From UBA3006 sp031401235 (GTDB lineage Bacteria; Actinomycetota; Acidimicrobiia; Acidimicrobiales; Ilumatobacteraceae), in NCBI GenBank assembly GCA_031401235.1, contig JANNRJ010000018.1:1-64000 (forward strand): a stretch of 64,000 nt of DNA, in the 5' to 3' direction. The notes under the pieces are model-generated. The model was not told where the DNA came from. It saw only the letters and a program-made list of their open reading frames with translations, and made no database searches. The position numbers and the translations under genes are program-made. This document shows, one piece after another, positions 1 through 8,065 of the stretch (position 1 is the first letter of the stretch; every line of letters starts with the position of its first letter).

Positions 1-594
1 GTGCATCTGGCAGTTCATCAGCCGATCGATCTAGCAACTCTGGGTTGTGACGTACTGGCGTGTTCACCATATAAGTGGTATGGACCCCACGCCGGGGTGC
101 TGTGCATCGAACCCAATTTGCTCAACGAACTTCCCGTAGCCAAGGTGCGACCCGCCAGCGACATAGGTCCATCACGGTTTGAAACTGGTACACCAAATTT
201 TGAAGGCATTGCCGCAGTTGATGCCGCGGCCCGATTTTTGATCGAGGAAGATATGACTCGTGTCAGTCAACATGAATCGGAGGTATTTGAGCCGCTATTA
301 AATGGACTAATTGAAACTTCTGGCGTGCACGTATGGGGATGTCAAACGATTGAAGGACGCACGCCAACTGTCGCCTTCACAATCGATGGATTCTCGCCAT
401 CGCATGTTGCTCAAGTGTTGGCCGCGGATCGCATTGCGGTGTGGGCCGGACATTCGTACGCCGTTGAAGCGGTCGATCAATTGGGTCTCGCCACTAGCGG
501 TGGCGTCGTACGCGCCGGAGTCGTGCGATATGTAAATGATGATGACGTGGCGCGATTACTCAACAGTGTTCGCACTCTCGCGTCTCTTCGTTAA
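1..594 (+). CDS. Cysteine desulfurase-like class V aminotransferase, C-terminal part
   Basis: The reading frame is open from the first base, so the gene starts upstream of the window; the GTG at position 1 is not taken as its start. What is present is the C-terminal half of a PLP-dependent fold-type I enzyme. The segment CSPYKWYGPHAG near residues 21-32 holds the lysine that would form the Schiff base with PLP, preceded by the His-rich turn (HLAVHQPID) typical of the cysteine desulfurase-like family (TIGR01976 type). The stretch FETGTPNFEGIAA follows, also family-typical. Family members resemble SufS/NifS, but their substrate is not established, so sulfur transfer from cysteine is only a possibility. 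The gene ends just before a tRNA on the same strand. Confidence 0.85.
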   Translation: MHLAVHQPIDLATLGCDVLACSPYKWYGPHAGVLCIEPNLLNELPVAKVRPASDIGPSRFETGTPNFEGIAAVDAAARFLIEEDMTRVSQHESEVFEPLLNGLIETSGVHVWGCQTIEGRTPTVAFTIDGFSPSHVAQVLAADRIAVWAGHSYAVEAVDQLGLATSGGVVRAGVVRYVNDDDVARLLNSVRTLASLR

Positions 595-619
595 GCCGCA
601 TCGCTAGGATGGCTCATCC

Positions 620-692
620 CGGGGAGTGGCGCAGTTGGTAGCGTGCCTGGTTTGGGACCAGGAGGCCGGGGGTTCAAGTCCCCCCTCCCCGA
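620..692 (+). tRNA. tRNA-Pro (anticodon TGG)
   Basis: A 73-base cloverleaf can be folded. The acceptor arms CGGGGAG (620-626) and CTCCCCG (685-691) pair fully and the discriminator base is A at 692. The anticodon stem CCTGG/CCAGG encloses the loop TTTGGGA, giving anticodon TGG at 653-655. The T arm contains GGTTCAAGTCC. CCA is not encoded, unlike the tRNA-Gly at 39.5 kb. The GC-rich patch that follows begins within about 200 bases of its 3' end. Confidence 0.95.
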
Positions 693-888
693 CAATTTTT
701 GTCTAATCGCATTTTTTGAAGTTGTTGCTCGCTCATTGGGTGTGGAGACAAAGCGGAGTTTCCTTCTTGGCTATTCTGTGGGTCATTACGAAGCCACAAA
801 AGCAGCCTACGAATCCTCGCACGGTGAGTCCGCAATCGGCGGACTCCCGCATCGGCGATGCTTCGGTCTGCACGTGGGTGCATTGGAC

Positions 889-2658
889 GTGACTTCAAAC
901 ATCAGCGACGCAGCCCACAACGGCGGCGATTGTATTGCCGCCGCGCTCCAGGCGCACGGCGTGCGCTGTGTGTTCACACTGTGCGGCGGGCACATCTCGC
1001 CGATCCTGGCATCTGCCAAGGCACGCGGCATTCGAATCGTCGACGTTCGTGACGAAGCCACCGCAGTGTTCGCCGCCGATGCTATGGCGCGGTTATCGGG
1101 CGTGCCGGGCGTGGCCGTGGTGACTGCCGGGCCCGGCATCACCAACACCATCACTGCGCTGAAGAACGCGCAGCTCGCGCAGTCGCCGGTGATCCTGATC
1201 GGCGGTGCGGCACCGACCACTTTGCAGGGTCGCGGTGCGTTGCAGGACATCGACCAGCGTGCACTTGTCGAGCCGCATGTCAAGCACTTTCACAAGGTCC
1301 GGCACGTGCGCGACCTGGCCGGGGTCGTGGAGCAGGCTTTTGAGACTGCACAGTCGGGCGTGCCGGGTCCGGTGTTCATTGAATGTCCGCTGGATCTGCT
1401 GTATGACGAAGCAATGATTCGCCTGTGGTACGCGGACGCCGCCGGCAAGGGCACATCGGTGCCCGACCGGGTGCGGCGCCAATATTTGAACCGCCATGTG
1501 CGGCAGATGTTTGCTGGGAACTGGCGCACCGCCGCTCCGGTAGTGCGCGCGGTGACACCGCCTCGTGCGCCGAGCGACATCGTGAACAAGACATCGACGG
1601 CGCTGACCGGAGCCGAGCGTCCGCTGCTAGTGATCGGCAGTCAGGCAGTAGTGCTGTCGAGCCAGGCTGATGCACTGGCCGATGCGGTGGCGCAACTTGG
1701 TATCCCGGTGTATCTGTCGGGCATGGCGCGAGGCCTACTTGGGCGCGACCATCCACTGCAGATGCGCCACCAGCGCCGCCAGGCGCTGCGCGAATCCGAT
1801 TGCGTGCTGCTGGCCGGCGTGCCTTGCGACTTTCGCCTGGACTACGGCAAACACGTGCGCCGCAACGCCACGCTCGTGGCGATGAACCGCAGTGCGAAAG
1901 ATGCGCGATTGAACCGCAAGCCAGACATCGCCGCCATTGGCGACGCGGGACTGTTTCTGCAGGCGCTGGCGCAGGTCGCATCGAGCATGTCCACGAACAG
2001 GTCCGAGGGTTGGACCGGCTGGGTCGCGCAATTGCGTGGGCGCGACGCGCAGCGCGAAACCGAGATCGACCGACAGGCAGCCACGACTGGCGAGCACGTG
2101 AATCCGATTGCGTTGTTGCGCATGCTCGAACGCGAGGCAGGCGAGAATGCCCTGCTGGTGGCCGATGGCGGCGACTTCGTCGCTACCGCGTCGTATGTTC
2201 TGCACCCGCGCGGTCCGCTGAGTTGGCTCGACCCGGGGGCTTTCGGCACGCTCGGCATCGGCGCAGGATTTGCACTCGGCGCAGCGCTGGCGCGACCTGA
2301 CCGCGAGGTGTGGATCATCTTCGGCGACGGCGCCTGCGGCTTCAGTCTGACGGAGTTCGACACTTTCGTTCGCCACCGGATTCCGCTGATTGCGGTGGTC
2401 GGTAACGACGCCGGCTGGACGCAGATTGCGCGCGAGCAGGTCAAGATGCTGCATGACGATGTGGCCACGGTGCTGGCCCGCACCGCATACCACGAGGTCG
2501 CTGATGGTTTCGGCGCGGCGGGACTGCTGGTCACGCGGATGGATGAGGTGCCCACGGCACTCGCTCGCGCGCGCGAACTGGTGCGACTAGGCCGGCCCGT
2601 GTTGCTAAACGTCTGGCTGGACAAGACCGAGTTTCGCGAGGGGTCGCTGTCGATGTAG
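889..2658 (+). CDS. Thiamine-diphosphate-dependent enzyme, acetolactate synthase-like (ILVBL type)
   Basis: This is a three-domain ThDP enzyme of the acetolactate synthase/oxalyl-CoA decarboxylase superfamily. The N-terminal pyrimidine-binding domain has the catalytic glutamate context VRDEATAVFAADAMARLSG and the sequence CGGHISPIL. The central domain follows around residues 230-370. The C-terminal domain has the ThDP/Mg motif GDGACGF and a downstream Asn in VVGNDAGW. It most resembles animal ILVBL/2-hydroxyacyl-CoA lyase-like and bacterial 'acetolactate synthase large subunit-like' proteins. No small regulatory subunit is next to it, so branched-chain biosynthesis is unlikely; C-C bond cleavage or ligation of an acyl group is the safe statement. 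The open frame continues upstream through the tRNA, so the start is uncertain: GTG at 874 or 889 gives the normal N-terminus. Base composition (about 62% GC at 1681-1740) is well above most of the window, suggesting transfer. Confidence 0.75.
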   Translation: MTSNISDAAHNGGDCIAAALQAHGVRCVFTLCGGHISPILASAKARGIRIVDVRDEATAVFAADAMARLSGVPGVAVVTAGPGITNTITALKNAQLAQSPVILIGGAAPTTLQGRGALQDIDQRALVEPHVKHFHKVRHVRDLAGVVEQAFETAQSGVPGPVFIECPLDLLYDEAMIRLWYADAAGKGTSVPDRVRRQYLNRHVRQMFAGNWRTAAPVVRAVTPPRAPSDIVNKTSTALTGAERPLLVIGSQAVVLSSQADALADAVAQLGIPVYLSGMARGLLGRDHPLQMRHQRRQALRESDCVLLAGVPCDFRLDYGKHVRRNATLVAMNRSAKDARLNRKPDIAAIGDAGLFLQALAQVASSMSTNRSEGWTGWVAQLRGRDAQRETEIDRQAATTGEHVNPIALLRMLEREAGENALLVADGGDFVATASYVLHPRGPLSWLDPGAFGTLGIGAGFALGAALARPDREVWIIFGDGACGFSLTEFDTFVRHRIPLIAVVGNDAGWTQIAREQVKMLHDDVATVLARTAYHEVADGFGAAGLLVTRMDEVPTALARARELVRLGRPVLLNVWLDKTEFREGSLSM

Positions 2659-2694
2659 CGCGGCGCCTGGCGATACCGGCACGGTGATCAACTT

Positions 2695-2916
2695 TTGTTA
2701 GAACTTCTCGAGGTCGGCACCGATTTGACTGGTGAGGAGATGCTCGATGCCTACCTGTCCCGTGCCACCTTGAATGGCGCGAATCTCACCGACGCAAATT
2801 TGTCAGTGCGCGCTCGGCTCGTCCAGTTCTTCGCGGAGAGTCTCAATTGTCCACGTAGGACAGCCACAACCAAGGAAGTCGTGGTCGCCTGTGAGAATGC
2901 CTGCGTCGAGGGCTAG
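2695..2916 (+). pseudogene. Pentapeptide-repeat remnant
   Basis: The first ~35 codons encode a run that fits pentapeptide repeats (LSRA-TLNGA-NLTDA-NLS), after which the frame turns into unrelated sequence exactly where the PIN toxin gene on the other strand begins (2803). There is no ATG start; TTG at 2695 is the only candidate. I read it as the surviving tip of a pentapeptide-repeat gene that was cut by insertion of the toxin-antitoxin pair, or the edge of an island junction. Whether it is expressed cannot be seen. Confidence 0.4.
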
Positions 2917-3246
2917 AGCAAGAGCGACAGGCGCCCAGTCGTTGGGATCCCGTGGGACCCGTCGCCGAGCGCTTACCTCCATGTGCTCGTATACCGTTCG
3001 AGGGATGACCTCAATTACCCGATCATCAATGAGAGCATGAATGGCGTCTTGCAGCAGTTGGGCTTGCTCACTGGTCAAGCGACCCTTACCAGCTATGGCG
3101 GCCACTCGCTTCTGTAATTCGTGATTCGCCTCGTCCCACTGCTCCTCGGCAACCACGCACCGAAGTTCAGGATGGGTGAACAACTCGCGACCTCGCTTGC
3201 GGAGCAACTCCGCCACGAGAACACTCGCGTCCACCACTATGATCAT
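2803..3246 (-). CDS. vapC: PIN-domain toxin (VapC family)
   Basis: A 147-residue PIN-domain protein, the usual VapC length. The first acidic residue is in VVDASVLVAEL (Asp6) and the C-terminal acidic cluster is in PRDPNDWAPVALALALDAGILTGDHDFLG, where VapC proteins coordinate Mg2+ for RNA cleavage. The ATG overlaps the stop codon of the upstream antitoxin gene (ATGA), which is the classic toxin-antitoxin arrangement and implies translational coupling. The target RNA (tRNA, rRNA or mRNA) cannot be predicted. GC content is high like the adjacent ThDP-enzyme gene (about 63% at 2941-3000). Confidence 0.85.
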   Translation of the reverse strand: MIIVVDASVLVAELLRKRGRELFTHPELRCVVAEEQWDEANHELQKRVAAIAGKGRLTSEQAQLLQDAIHALIDDRVIEVIPRTVYEHMEVSARRRVPRDPNDWAPVALALALDAGILTGDHDFLGCGCPTWTIETLREELDEPSAH

Positions 3247-3500
3247 CCAGGCAGCGCCCGACGGAGGTCGAACAACATCGCCAGTTCGTCCTCAGACATG
3301 CCGGTCTCTTCGAGCACCTTTTCGACTGAGCGCCCGAGGTTCTCAATCGCCCGCTTGGCTTGTTCCGAGTCACGCTCAACCGGAAGGTAGAAGCCGATCA
3401 CTTGGCCATGTTTGCTCACAGCGATCGGATCGGATCCCGACAAGTAGGTAGTGGCGTGATCTCGGAATTCTCGGACTCCGACGTTTTTGAGTTTTGTCAT
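3243..3500 (-). CDS. Type II antitoxin, Phd/YefM family (VapB partner)
   Basis: An 85-residue antitoxin. The N-terminal part (VGVREFRDHATTYLSGSDPIAVSKHGQ split over residues 7-33, then VIGFYLPV) has the Phd/YefM fold that dimerises and binds DNA. The C-terminal half is acidic and helical (EKVLEETGMSEDELAMLFDL) and would wrap the toxin. It is the first gene of the pair and has a clear promoter with a direct repeat just upstream, fitting autorepression by the antitoxin-toxin complex. Confidence 0.85.
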   Translation of the reverse strand: MTKLKNVGVREFRDHATTYLSGSDPIAVSKHGQVIGFYLPVERDSEQAKRAIENLGRSVEKVLEETGMSEDELAMLFDLRRALPG

Positions 3501-3502
3501 TT

Positions 3503-3527
3503 GTGGTCACCTCGTGGTCACATTATA
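3503..3527 (-). promoter_or_regulatory. Promoter -10 and direct-repeat operator of the toxin-antitoxin pair
   Basis: Read on the minus strand, a perfect TATAAT (3522-3527) sits 21 bases before the antitoxin ATG. Between them, GTGACCAC occurs twice with 11-base periodicity (3503-3510 and 3514-3521), and AGGTG can serve as ribosome binding site. The repeat overlaps the expected transcription start, where an antitoxin would block initiation. No good -35 hexamer is visible. Confidence 0.55.
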
Positions 3528-3601
3528 CGCGCGTGGCTACGGACTTACGTTTTCCTCGCCGAATGCTTATGCCATAAGGGATCACTTGGCAAGAACAGCG
3601 C

Positions 3602-6010
3602 TTAGGAAACGAGCCCACTCACCCACTGGCCGAAGAACTCGACTTCGACCGCGGTTCCGGACTGTGAGTGCTCAATCGGTAAATACCCAAAACCAATTGC
3701 CTTACCAATCGTGAAACCCTGACCGCCGCTTTTCACTCGACCAACGATTTCGTCGCCGATGCGAAAGGGCTCATTGCCAAGTGGCACACGACGAATGTCA
3801 TCAAAGTGCAATGCGACGAGTTTCTTGGTCTCCTTGCCCTGGGTTGCAACGAGTGCATCGCGGCCAATGAACTTCTCTTTGCCAAGCGCAACGGCGAATG
3901 CAAGCCCCGCCTCCCACGGAGTGGTTTCAGAATTGATCTCGCCACCCCAGGCGCGATATCCCTTTTCCAAACGGAGCGAGTCAATGGCCTTGTAACCACA
4001 TGTCATTAATTGATGCGGCTCGCCCGCTTGCAGCAATACATTCCACAAAGCGGCGCCATATTCGGTGGAGACGTACATTTCCCATCCCATCTCACCGACA
4101 TAGGTGATTCGAGTTGCTCGCACCGGAATATCACCAATCGTGATCTCATGTGAGTGCATGAACTTGAATGCCTCGTTACTCACATCGGTTGGTGTGATGT
4201 CGGAGAGAATCTCTCGTGCCTTTGGTCCCCATAATCCGAAGCAGGCATAGGCACCGGTGACATCTTCAAGTTGAACGTGCGGATAGCCCAACTCTCGGCG
4301 TTGTTTTTTGAGCCAACCAAGATCGTGAGTTCCGAATGCGGTGCCGGTGACAATGAAAAATGAATGTTCACCCGTTTGGGTCACCGTAAAATCACATTCA
4401 ATTCCGCCGTGCGAATTGAGCGCCTGGGTGTACACCGTCCGATCGATTCCCCGCACGACGTTGTTAGCGCAAACGATATTGAGAAATTCTCCGGCACGTT
4501 CGCCGGAAACGATAAATTTGGCAAAACTTGATTCGTCGAAGAGACCGGCCGACTGGCGAGTGGCATGGTGTTCGGTAGCAATTGCCGATGACCAATATTT
4601 CCCTGCCCAACCATATGGACGAAGTTTGTCGTCGGTGGCATGCGGCTGGTAATAGTTGACGCGCTCCCATCCGGCCTTCTCACCAAACATTGCGCCAGCC
4701 TCGCGGTGCCACGAAAACACAGGTGAAGTCTTGAGCGGTCGTGCACTCTGGCGTTCCTCACCTGGATAGTGAATGTCGTAATAGGTCTCATAATTTTCTT
4801 GCACTCGCTTCATCGTGAAAGACGGCGACTTGTACGCCATACCAAAGCGGCGAATGTCCATGTGCCAGAGATCCGTTTGCGGCTCGCCCGACACGACCCA
4901 CTCGGCAACAACTTTGCCGATGCCTCCGGCGCCGGCGATGCCATGGGCACAGAATCCAGCGGCCACGAAGAAGCCACCTATTTCAGTTTCGCCCAGACAG
5001 AATTCGTTATCCGGTGTAAAACCCTCCGGACCATTGATGAAGTTTTTCATTCCGATTTTTTCCATGATCGGTACCCGTCGTTGCGAGTTGATCGCTATTT
5101 CTTCAAATCGATTCCAATCTTGATCCAAAAGTCGCGAATTGAAATCTGCGGGAATGTCATCGACCTGCAAGTGACTGGCAGTCCATGGCTGGGAGTTTCG
5201 TTCGTATCCTCCCATCAGTAACCCACCAACTTCCTGTCGGAAATAGATCAAATTGTCAGGATCGCGCAGTGACGGCAATCGCCGCACCGTCGGGTCAAGA
5301 AAGTTCTCCGTGATCATGTACTGATGACTCATCGGCACAATCGGAATGCGCACCCCCACCATTCGCCCTATTGACGGGGCATACATGCCTCCACAGTTCA
5401 CGACTACCTCGCATTCGATATCGCCACGGTCGGTGATGACTTTCGATACACGACCGTCCACAGTGAGAATCTCGAGCACTCGCGTATGTGTGGCTATTTG
5501 GACTCCAAGGTTGCGGGCTCCATTGGCCATTGCTTGTGTAAGTTGCGATGGATCGACTTCTCCGTCTGAAGCCATGTAGCAGGCTCCAACTACTCCGTCC
5601 AGATCAAGCAATGGAAAAAGTTGCTGAGCTTCATTGGGTGAAATCTCGTGCAAGTCCAAACCAAAGGTACGAGCCCAGCCAATCTGTCGGCGAATTTCCT
5701 CCATCCGTTCGAATGAGGAGGCAAGTTTGATACTCCCGGACTCTTTCCATCCCGGTGGTGAATCCGTCAATTCCAGGTGCCGGTAGAGATCAACTGAGTG
5801 CATATTCATTTTGGTCAAGGTGGGATCAGCTCGAAGTTGGCCGACAAGACCGGCCGAATGAAATGTTGAACCGCTCGTTAATTCATTTCGATCCAGAAGC
5901 AGAACATCACGCTCTCCAAGTTCGGCCAAGTGGTATGCCACCGAAGTCCCGCCGACTCCTCCACCGATGACGATTACCTTGACGCGTCGAGGCAGGTTCG
6001 ATGAAGACAT
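3602..6010 (-). CDS. Dimethylglycine/sarcosine dehydrogenase-like flavoprotein (DAO + aminomethyltransferase domains)
   Basis: A roughly 800-residue two-part enzyme. Residues ~10-370 are a DAO-type FAD domain beginning with the dinucleotide motif VIGGGVGG. The segment GSTFHSAGLVGQLR contains the histidine that binds FAD covalently in dimethylglycine and sarcosine dehydrogenases. A short linker domain follows, then GCV_T (~430-700) and GCV_T_C domains, which bind tetrahydrofolate and capture the methyl group as 5,10-methylene-THF. The likely reaction is oxidative demethylation of an N-methylglycine compound. ATG at 6010 is preferred over the TTG/ATG two codons upstream. Its start codon overlaps that of the divergent kinase gene. 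The choline-kinase-like neighbour and metF at 27 kb fit a choline/one-carbon theme, but that link is inference. Confidence 0.85.
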   Translation of the reverse strand: MSSSNLPRRVKVIVIGGGVGGTSVAYHLAELGERDVLLLDRNELTSGSTFHSAGLVGQLRADPTLTKMNMHSVDLYRHLELTDSPPGWKESGSIKLASSFERMEEIRRQIGWARTFGLDLHEISPNEAQQLFPLLDLDGVVGACYMASDGEVDPSQLTQAMANGARNLGVQIATHTRVLEILTVDGRVSKVITDRGDIECEVVVNCGGMYAPSIGRMVGVRIPIVPMSHQYMITENFLDPTVRRLPSLRDPDNLIYFRQEVGGLLMGGYERNSQPWTASHLQVDDIPADFNSRLLDQDWNRFEEIAINSQRRVPIMEKIGMKNFINGPEGFTPDNEFCLGETEIGGFFVAAGFCAHGIAGAGGIGKVVAEWVVSGEPQTDLWHMDIRRFGMAYKSPSFTMKRVQENYETYYDIHYPGEERQSARPLKTSPVFSWHREAGAMFGEKAGWERVNYYQPHATDDKLRPYGWAGKYWSSAIATEHHATRQSAGLFDESSFAKFIVSGERAGEFLNIVCANNVVRGIDRTVYTQALNSHGGIECDFTVTQTGEHSFFIVTGTAFGTHDLGWLKKQRRELGYPHVQLEDVTGAYACFGLWGPKAREILSDITPTDVSNEAFKFMHSHEITIGDIPVRATRITYVGEMGWEMYVSTEYGAALWNVLLQAGEPHQLMTCGYKAIDSLRLEKGYRAWGGEINSETTPWEAGLAFAVALGKEKFIGRDALVATQGKETKKLVALHFDDIRRVPLGNEPFRIGDEIVGRVKSGGQGFTIGKAIGFGYLPIEHSQSGTAVEVEFFGQWVSGLVS

Positions 6011-6959
6011 GAACAAAATGTATCCTGTCGATGTGAGCGATGTATCGGACGAAGGAATCGACGCGAACTACCGACAGCTACTTGATCGGGTGCCCTTGCT
6101 TCGGGAGCGAACTGGGATGCGTGAACTTTCGGGTGGATTAACCAATCGCAACTTGGCAATCGACACACCGACAGGCAAATATGTTGCTCGAGTATCTAGC
6201 AATACATCATCGATGTTGGCTATAGACCGAGAGAGCGAATACGAGAATTCAAAGATTGCCGCACTAGTGGGTATTGGCGCTCCGGTCCACGATTACATAC
6301 CCGGTCAAGGATTGCTCGTCATTGGTTATCTTGAGGGACGAACATATTCAGCCAACGATGTGGCCAACAATCTTGGTCGCATCGCCAAGAGTTGTCGGAT
6401 TCTGCACAGCGCCAAACCGTTTGTTAGCAATTTCAATATGTTTGATATTCAACGGCGCTATCTCAAAACCGTTCAAGACAACGGCTATCGCCTGCCCGAA
6501 AAGTACATGTCATATCTGCCCCAAATTGAACAGATGTTTTTGGCACTGCAAGTTCTTGATGAGGGAACAGTGCCGTGCAATAACGATCTGCTTCCCGCAA
6601 ATTTCATTGACGATGGTACGAAGATTTGGATCATTGACTACGAGTACTCAGGCAACAACGACGCCTGTTTTGAATTGGGCAACATTTGGTCCGAGGCCTC
6701 ACTCGAGTTTGAGTATTTGCAGGAACTTGTGGATGCATATTACGGACGTCACCGACCCGAAAAACTTGCTCGCGCTTGGTTCCTAGCTTTGTTGGCCAAA
6801 TATGGCTGGACGTTGTGGGCATCGATCCAACAATCCATCTCCACATTTGAATTCGATTTCTGGGAGTGGGGCATGGAGAAGTATGACCGAGCAAGGTCGG
6901 ACTTCGAAAGTGCACGATTTCCAGAAATGCTCGAGTTAGTTTCTCGACGCGTCGACTAG
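6009..6959 (+). CDS. Choline kinase-like phosphotransferase (APH/ChoK fold)
   Basis: About 316 residues with the aminoglycoside phosphotransferase/choline kinase fold. The N-lobe has the glycine-rich loop ELSGGLTNRNL and a Lys-like position in KYVARVSS. The catalytic loop is CNNDLLPANF, where His of the usual HGDLHPGN is replaced by Asn, as in many choline/ethanolamine kinases. The Mg2+-binding segment is IIDYEYSGNNDACFELGN, strongly choline-kinase-like. A second possible start is ATG at 6018. The gene is divergent from the dehydrogenase-like gene and shares its start region with it. Phosphorylation of choline or a related amino alcohol is the most likely role. It converges with the racemase gene with a 4-base overlap at the 3' end. 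Confidence 0.75.
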   Translation: MNKMYPVDVSDVSDEGIDANYRQLLDRVPLLRERTGMRELSGGLTNRNLAIDTPTGKYVARVSSNTSSMLAIDRESEYENSKIAALVGIGAPVHDYIPGQGLLVIGYLEGRTYSANDVANNLGRIAKSCRILHSAKPFVSNFNMFDIQRRYLKTVQDNGYRLPEKYMSYLPQIEQMFLALQVLDEGTVPCNNDLLPANFIDDGTKIWIIDYEYSGNNDACFELGNIWSEASLEFEYLQELVDAYYGRHRPEKLARAWFLALLAKYGWTLWASIQQSISTFEFDFWEWGMEKYDRARSDFESARFPEMLELVSRRVD

Positions 6960-8065
6960 ATGGTCGGTATCGCGATACTCTCACGGCGCAAAACCATTGC
7001 ATCCAGGACTTCCGTTATTGGGGTGACTCCAATCCCATTTCCGGTTGGTACCTCTATATAGCCGTTATTCAGCACAAATGGTGCGGTTACGTCCTGGGCG
7101 AAATATCGCGCCGAGGCAGATGTATCTCCGGGCAAGGTAAATCCTGGCAGGGCCGCCAACGCCAAATTTGCGGCGCGGCCAATTCCTGTCTCGAGCATCC
7201 CGCCGCACCACACCGGAATTCCCCGCGAATAGCACAGATCATGAATCTTGCGCGCCTCAAGGTATCCACCGACGCGACCAGGTTTGATATTGATAATTGA
7301 ACATGCGCCAAGGTCAAGTGCTCCACGGGCAACCTCGCACGAAATAATTGACTCGTCCAAACAAATTGGAGTGGACATTTTGCGCGACAATTCAACATGA
7401 CCTGCCAAATCTTCTTCCGGCAGCGGTTGTTCGATCAGCAGCAATCCAAACTCGTCTAATTGCGCTAAGTGCTCGGCATCGGCCACCGTGTAGGCCGCAT
7501 TGGCATCTACCTGCAACAACATATCCGAACCAAAAGTTTGGCGCACGGCCCGCACCGATTCGATATCGTTTCCAGGTTCGATTTTTAGCTTGATCCGCAC
7601 ATATCCCTGCTTCAGGTACATAGCGACAACTTCGAGGAGTTCCTCAATCGTCGATTGAATACCAACTGACACTCCGGATGCCACACGAGTTTGAGTTGCA
7701 CCCAAATACTCGGCCAGCGAAGTTTCGGCAACACGAAGCTGATAATCGAGCAATGCCGTCTCAAGTGCGGCCTTGGCCATGAAATTGCCGCGAATTGGTG
7801 CGACTGCATTGGCGAAAGATTCTGCGGTGGAAATTGAATTCACAAGCGGCAATAAGTAACGACTTATCACCGCTTCACAGCCATCGACATATTCGGCGGA
7901 ATACAGCGGGTCGGCCATCGCCACGCATTCGCCCCATCCTTCGTGATCGTCTCCCTGTACATGGACGTAGAGCAGATCACGATCAGTTTCCACACCAAAG
8001 GAAGTGCGAAAAGGTGCGACCAGTTCAATATGCGCGCGGACTATTTCAATACAATTAATTGGCAC
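6956..8065 (-). CDS. Enolase-superfamily N-acylamino acid racemase / o-succinylbenzoate synthase
   Basis: A 369-residue enzyme of the MenC type 2/NSAR family. The catalytic residues are all present: the KxK pair Lys159/Lys161 in RIKLKIE, metal ligands Asp187 (QVDAN), Glu212 (LIEQP) and Asp237 (LDES), and the second base Lys261 (NIKPG). It starts at GTG, overlapping the stop codon of the GNAT gene by one base (TAGTG), so the two are translated together. The family either makes o-succinylbenzoate for menaquinone or racemises N-succinylamino acids. Pairing with a COG3375-type GNAT and the absence of other men genes favour the racemase role, in a route converting D- to L-amino acids. Enzyme promiscuity means both activities may exist. 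Confidence 0.8.
   Translation of the reverse strand: MPINCIEIVRAHIELVAPFRTSFGVETDRDLLYVHVQGDDHEGWGECVAMADPLYSAEYVDGCEAVISRYLLPLVNSISTAESFANAVAPIRGNFMAKAALETALLDYQLRVAETSLAEYLGATQTRVASGVSVGIQSTIEELLEVVAMYLKQGYVRIKLKIEPGNDIESVRAVRQTFGSDMLLQVDANAAYTVADAEHLAQLDEFGLLLIEQPLPEEDLAGHVELSRKMSTPICLDESIISCEVARGALDLGACSIINIKPGRVGGYLEARKIHDLCYSRGIPVWCGGMLETGIGRAANLALAALPGFTLPGDTSASARYFAQDVTAPFVLNNGYIEVPTGNGIGVTPITEVLDAMVLRRESIAIPTI

Noticed and set aside
826..846. Perfect 8-base inverted repeat GAGTCCGC/GCGGACTC upstream of the ThDP-enzyme gene
   Set aside because: Too short, with no T run, to call a terminator or operator; could be chance in GC-rich DNA.
643..888. Long upstream extension of the ThDP-enzyme frame, starting inside tRNA-Pro
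   Set aside because: It begins in the tRNA anticodon arm and encodes no family sequence before about 889; the frame is open by chance.
1735..2624. Two minus-strand frames of 252 and 260 codons inside the ThDP-enzyme gene
   Set aside because: Open frames opposite GC-rich coding DNA; the plus-strand protein has clear family motifs and these have none.
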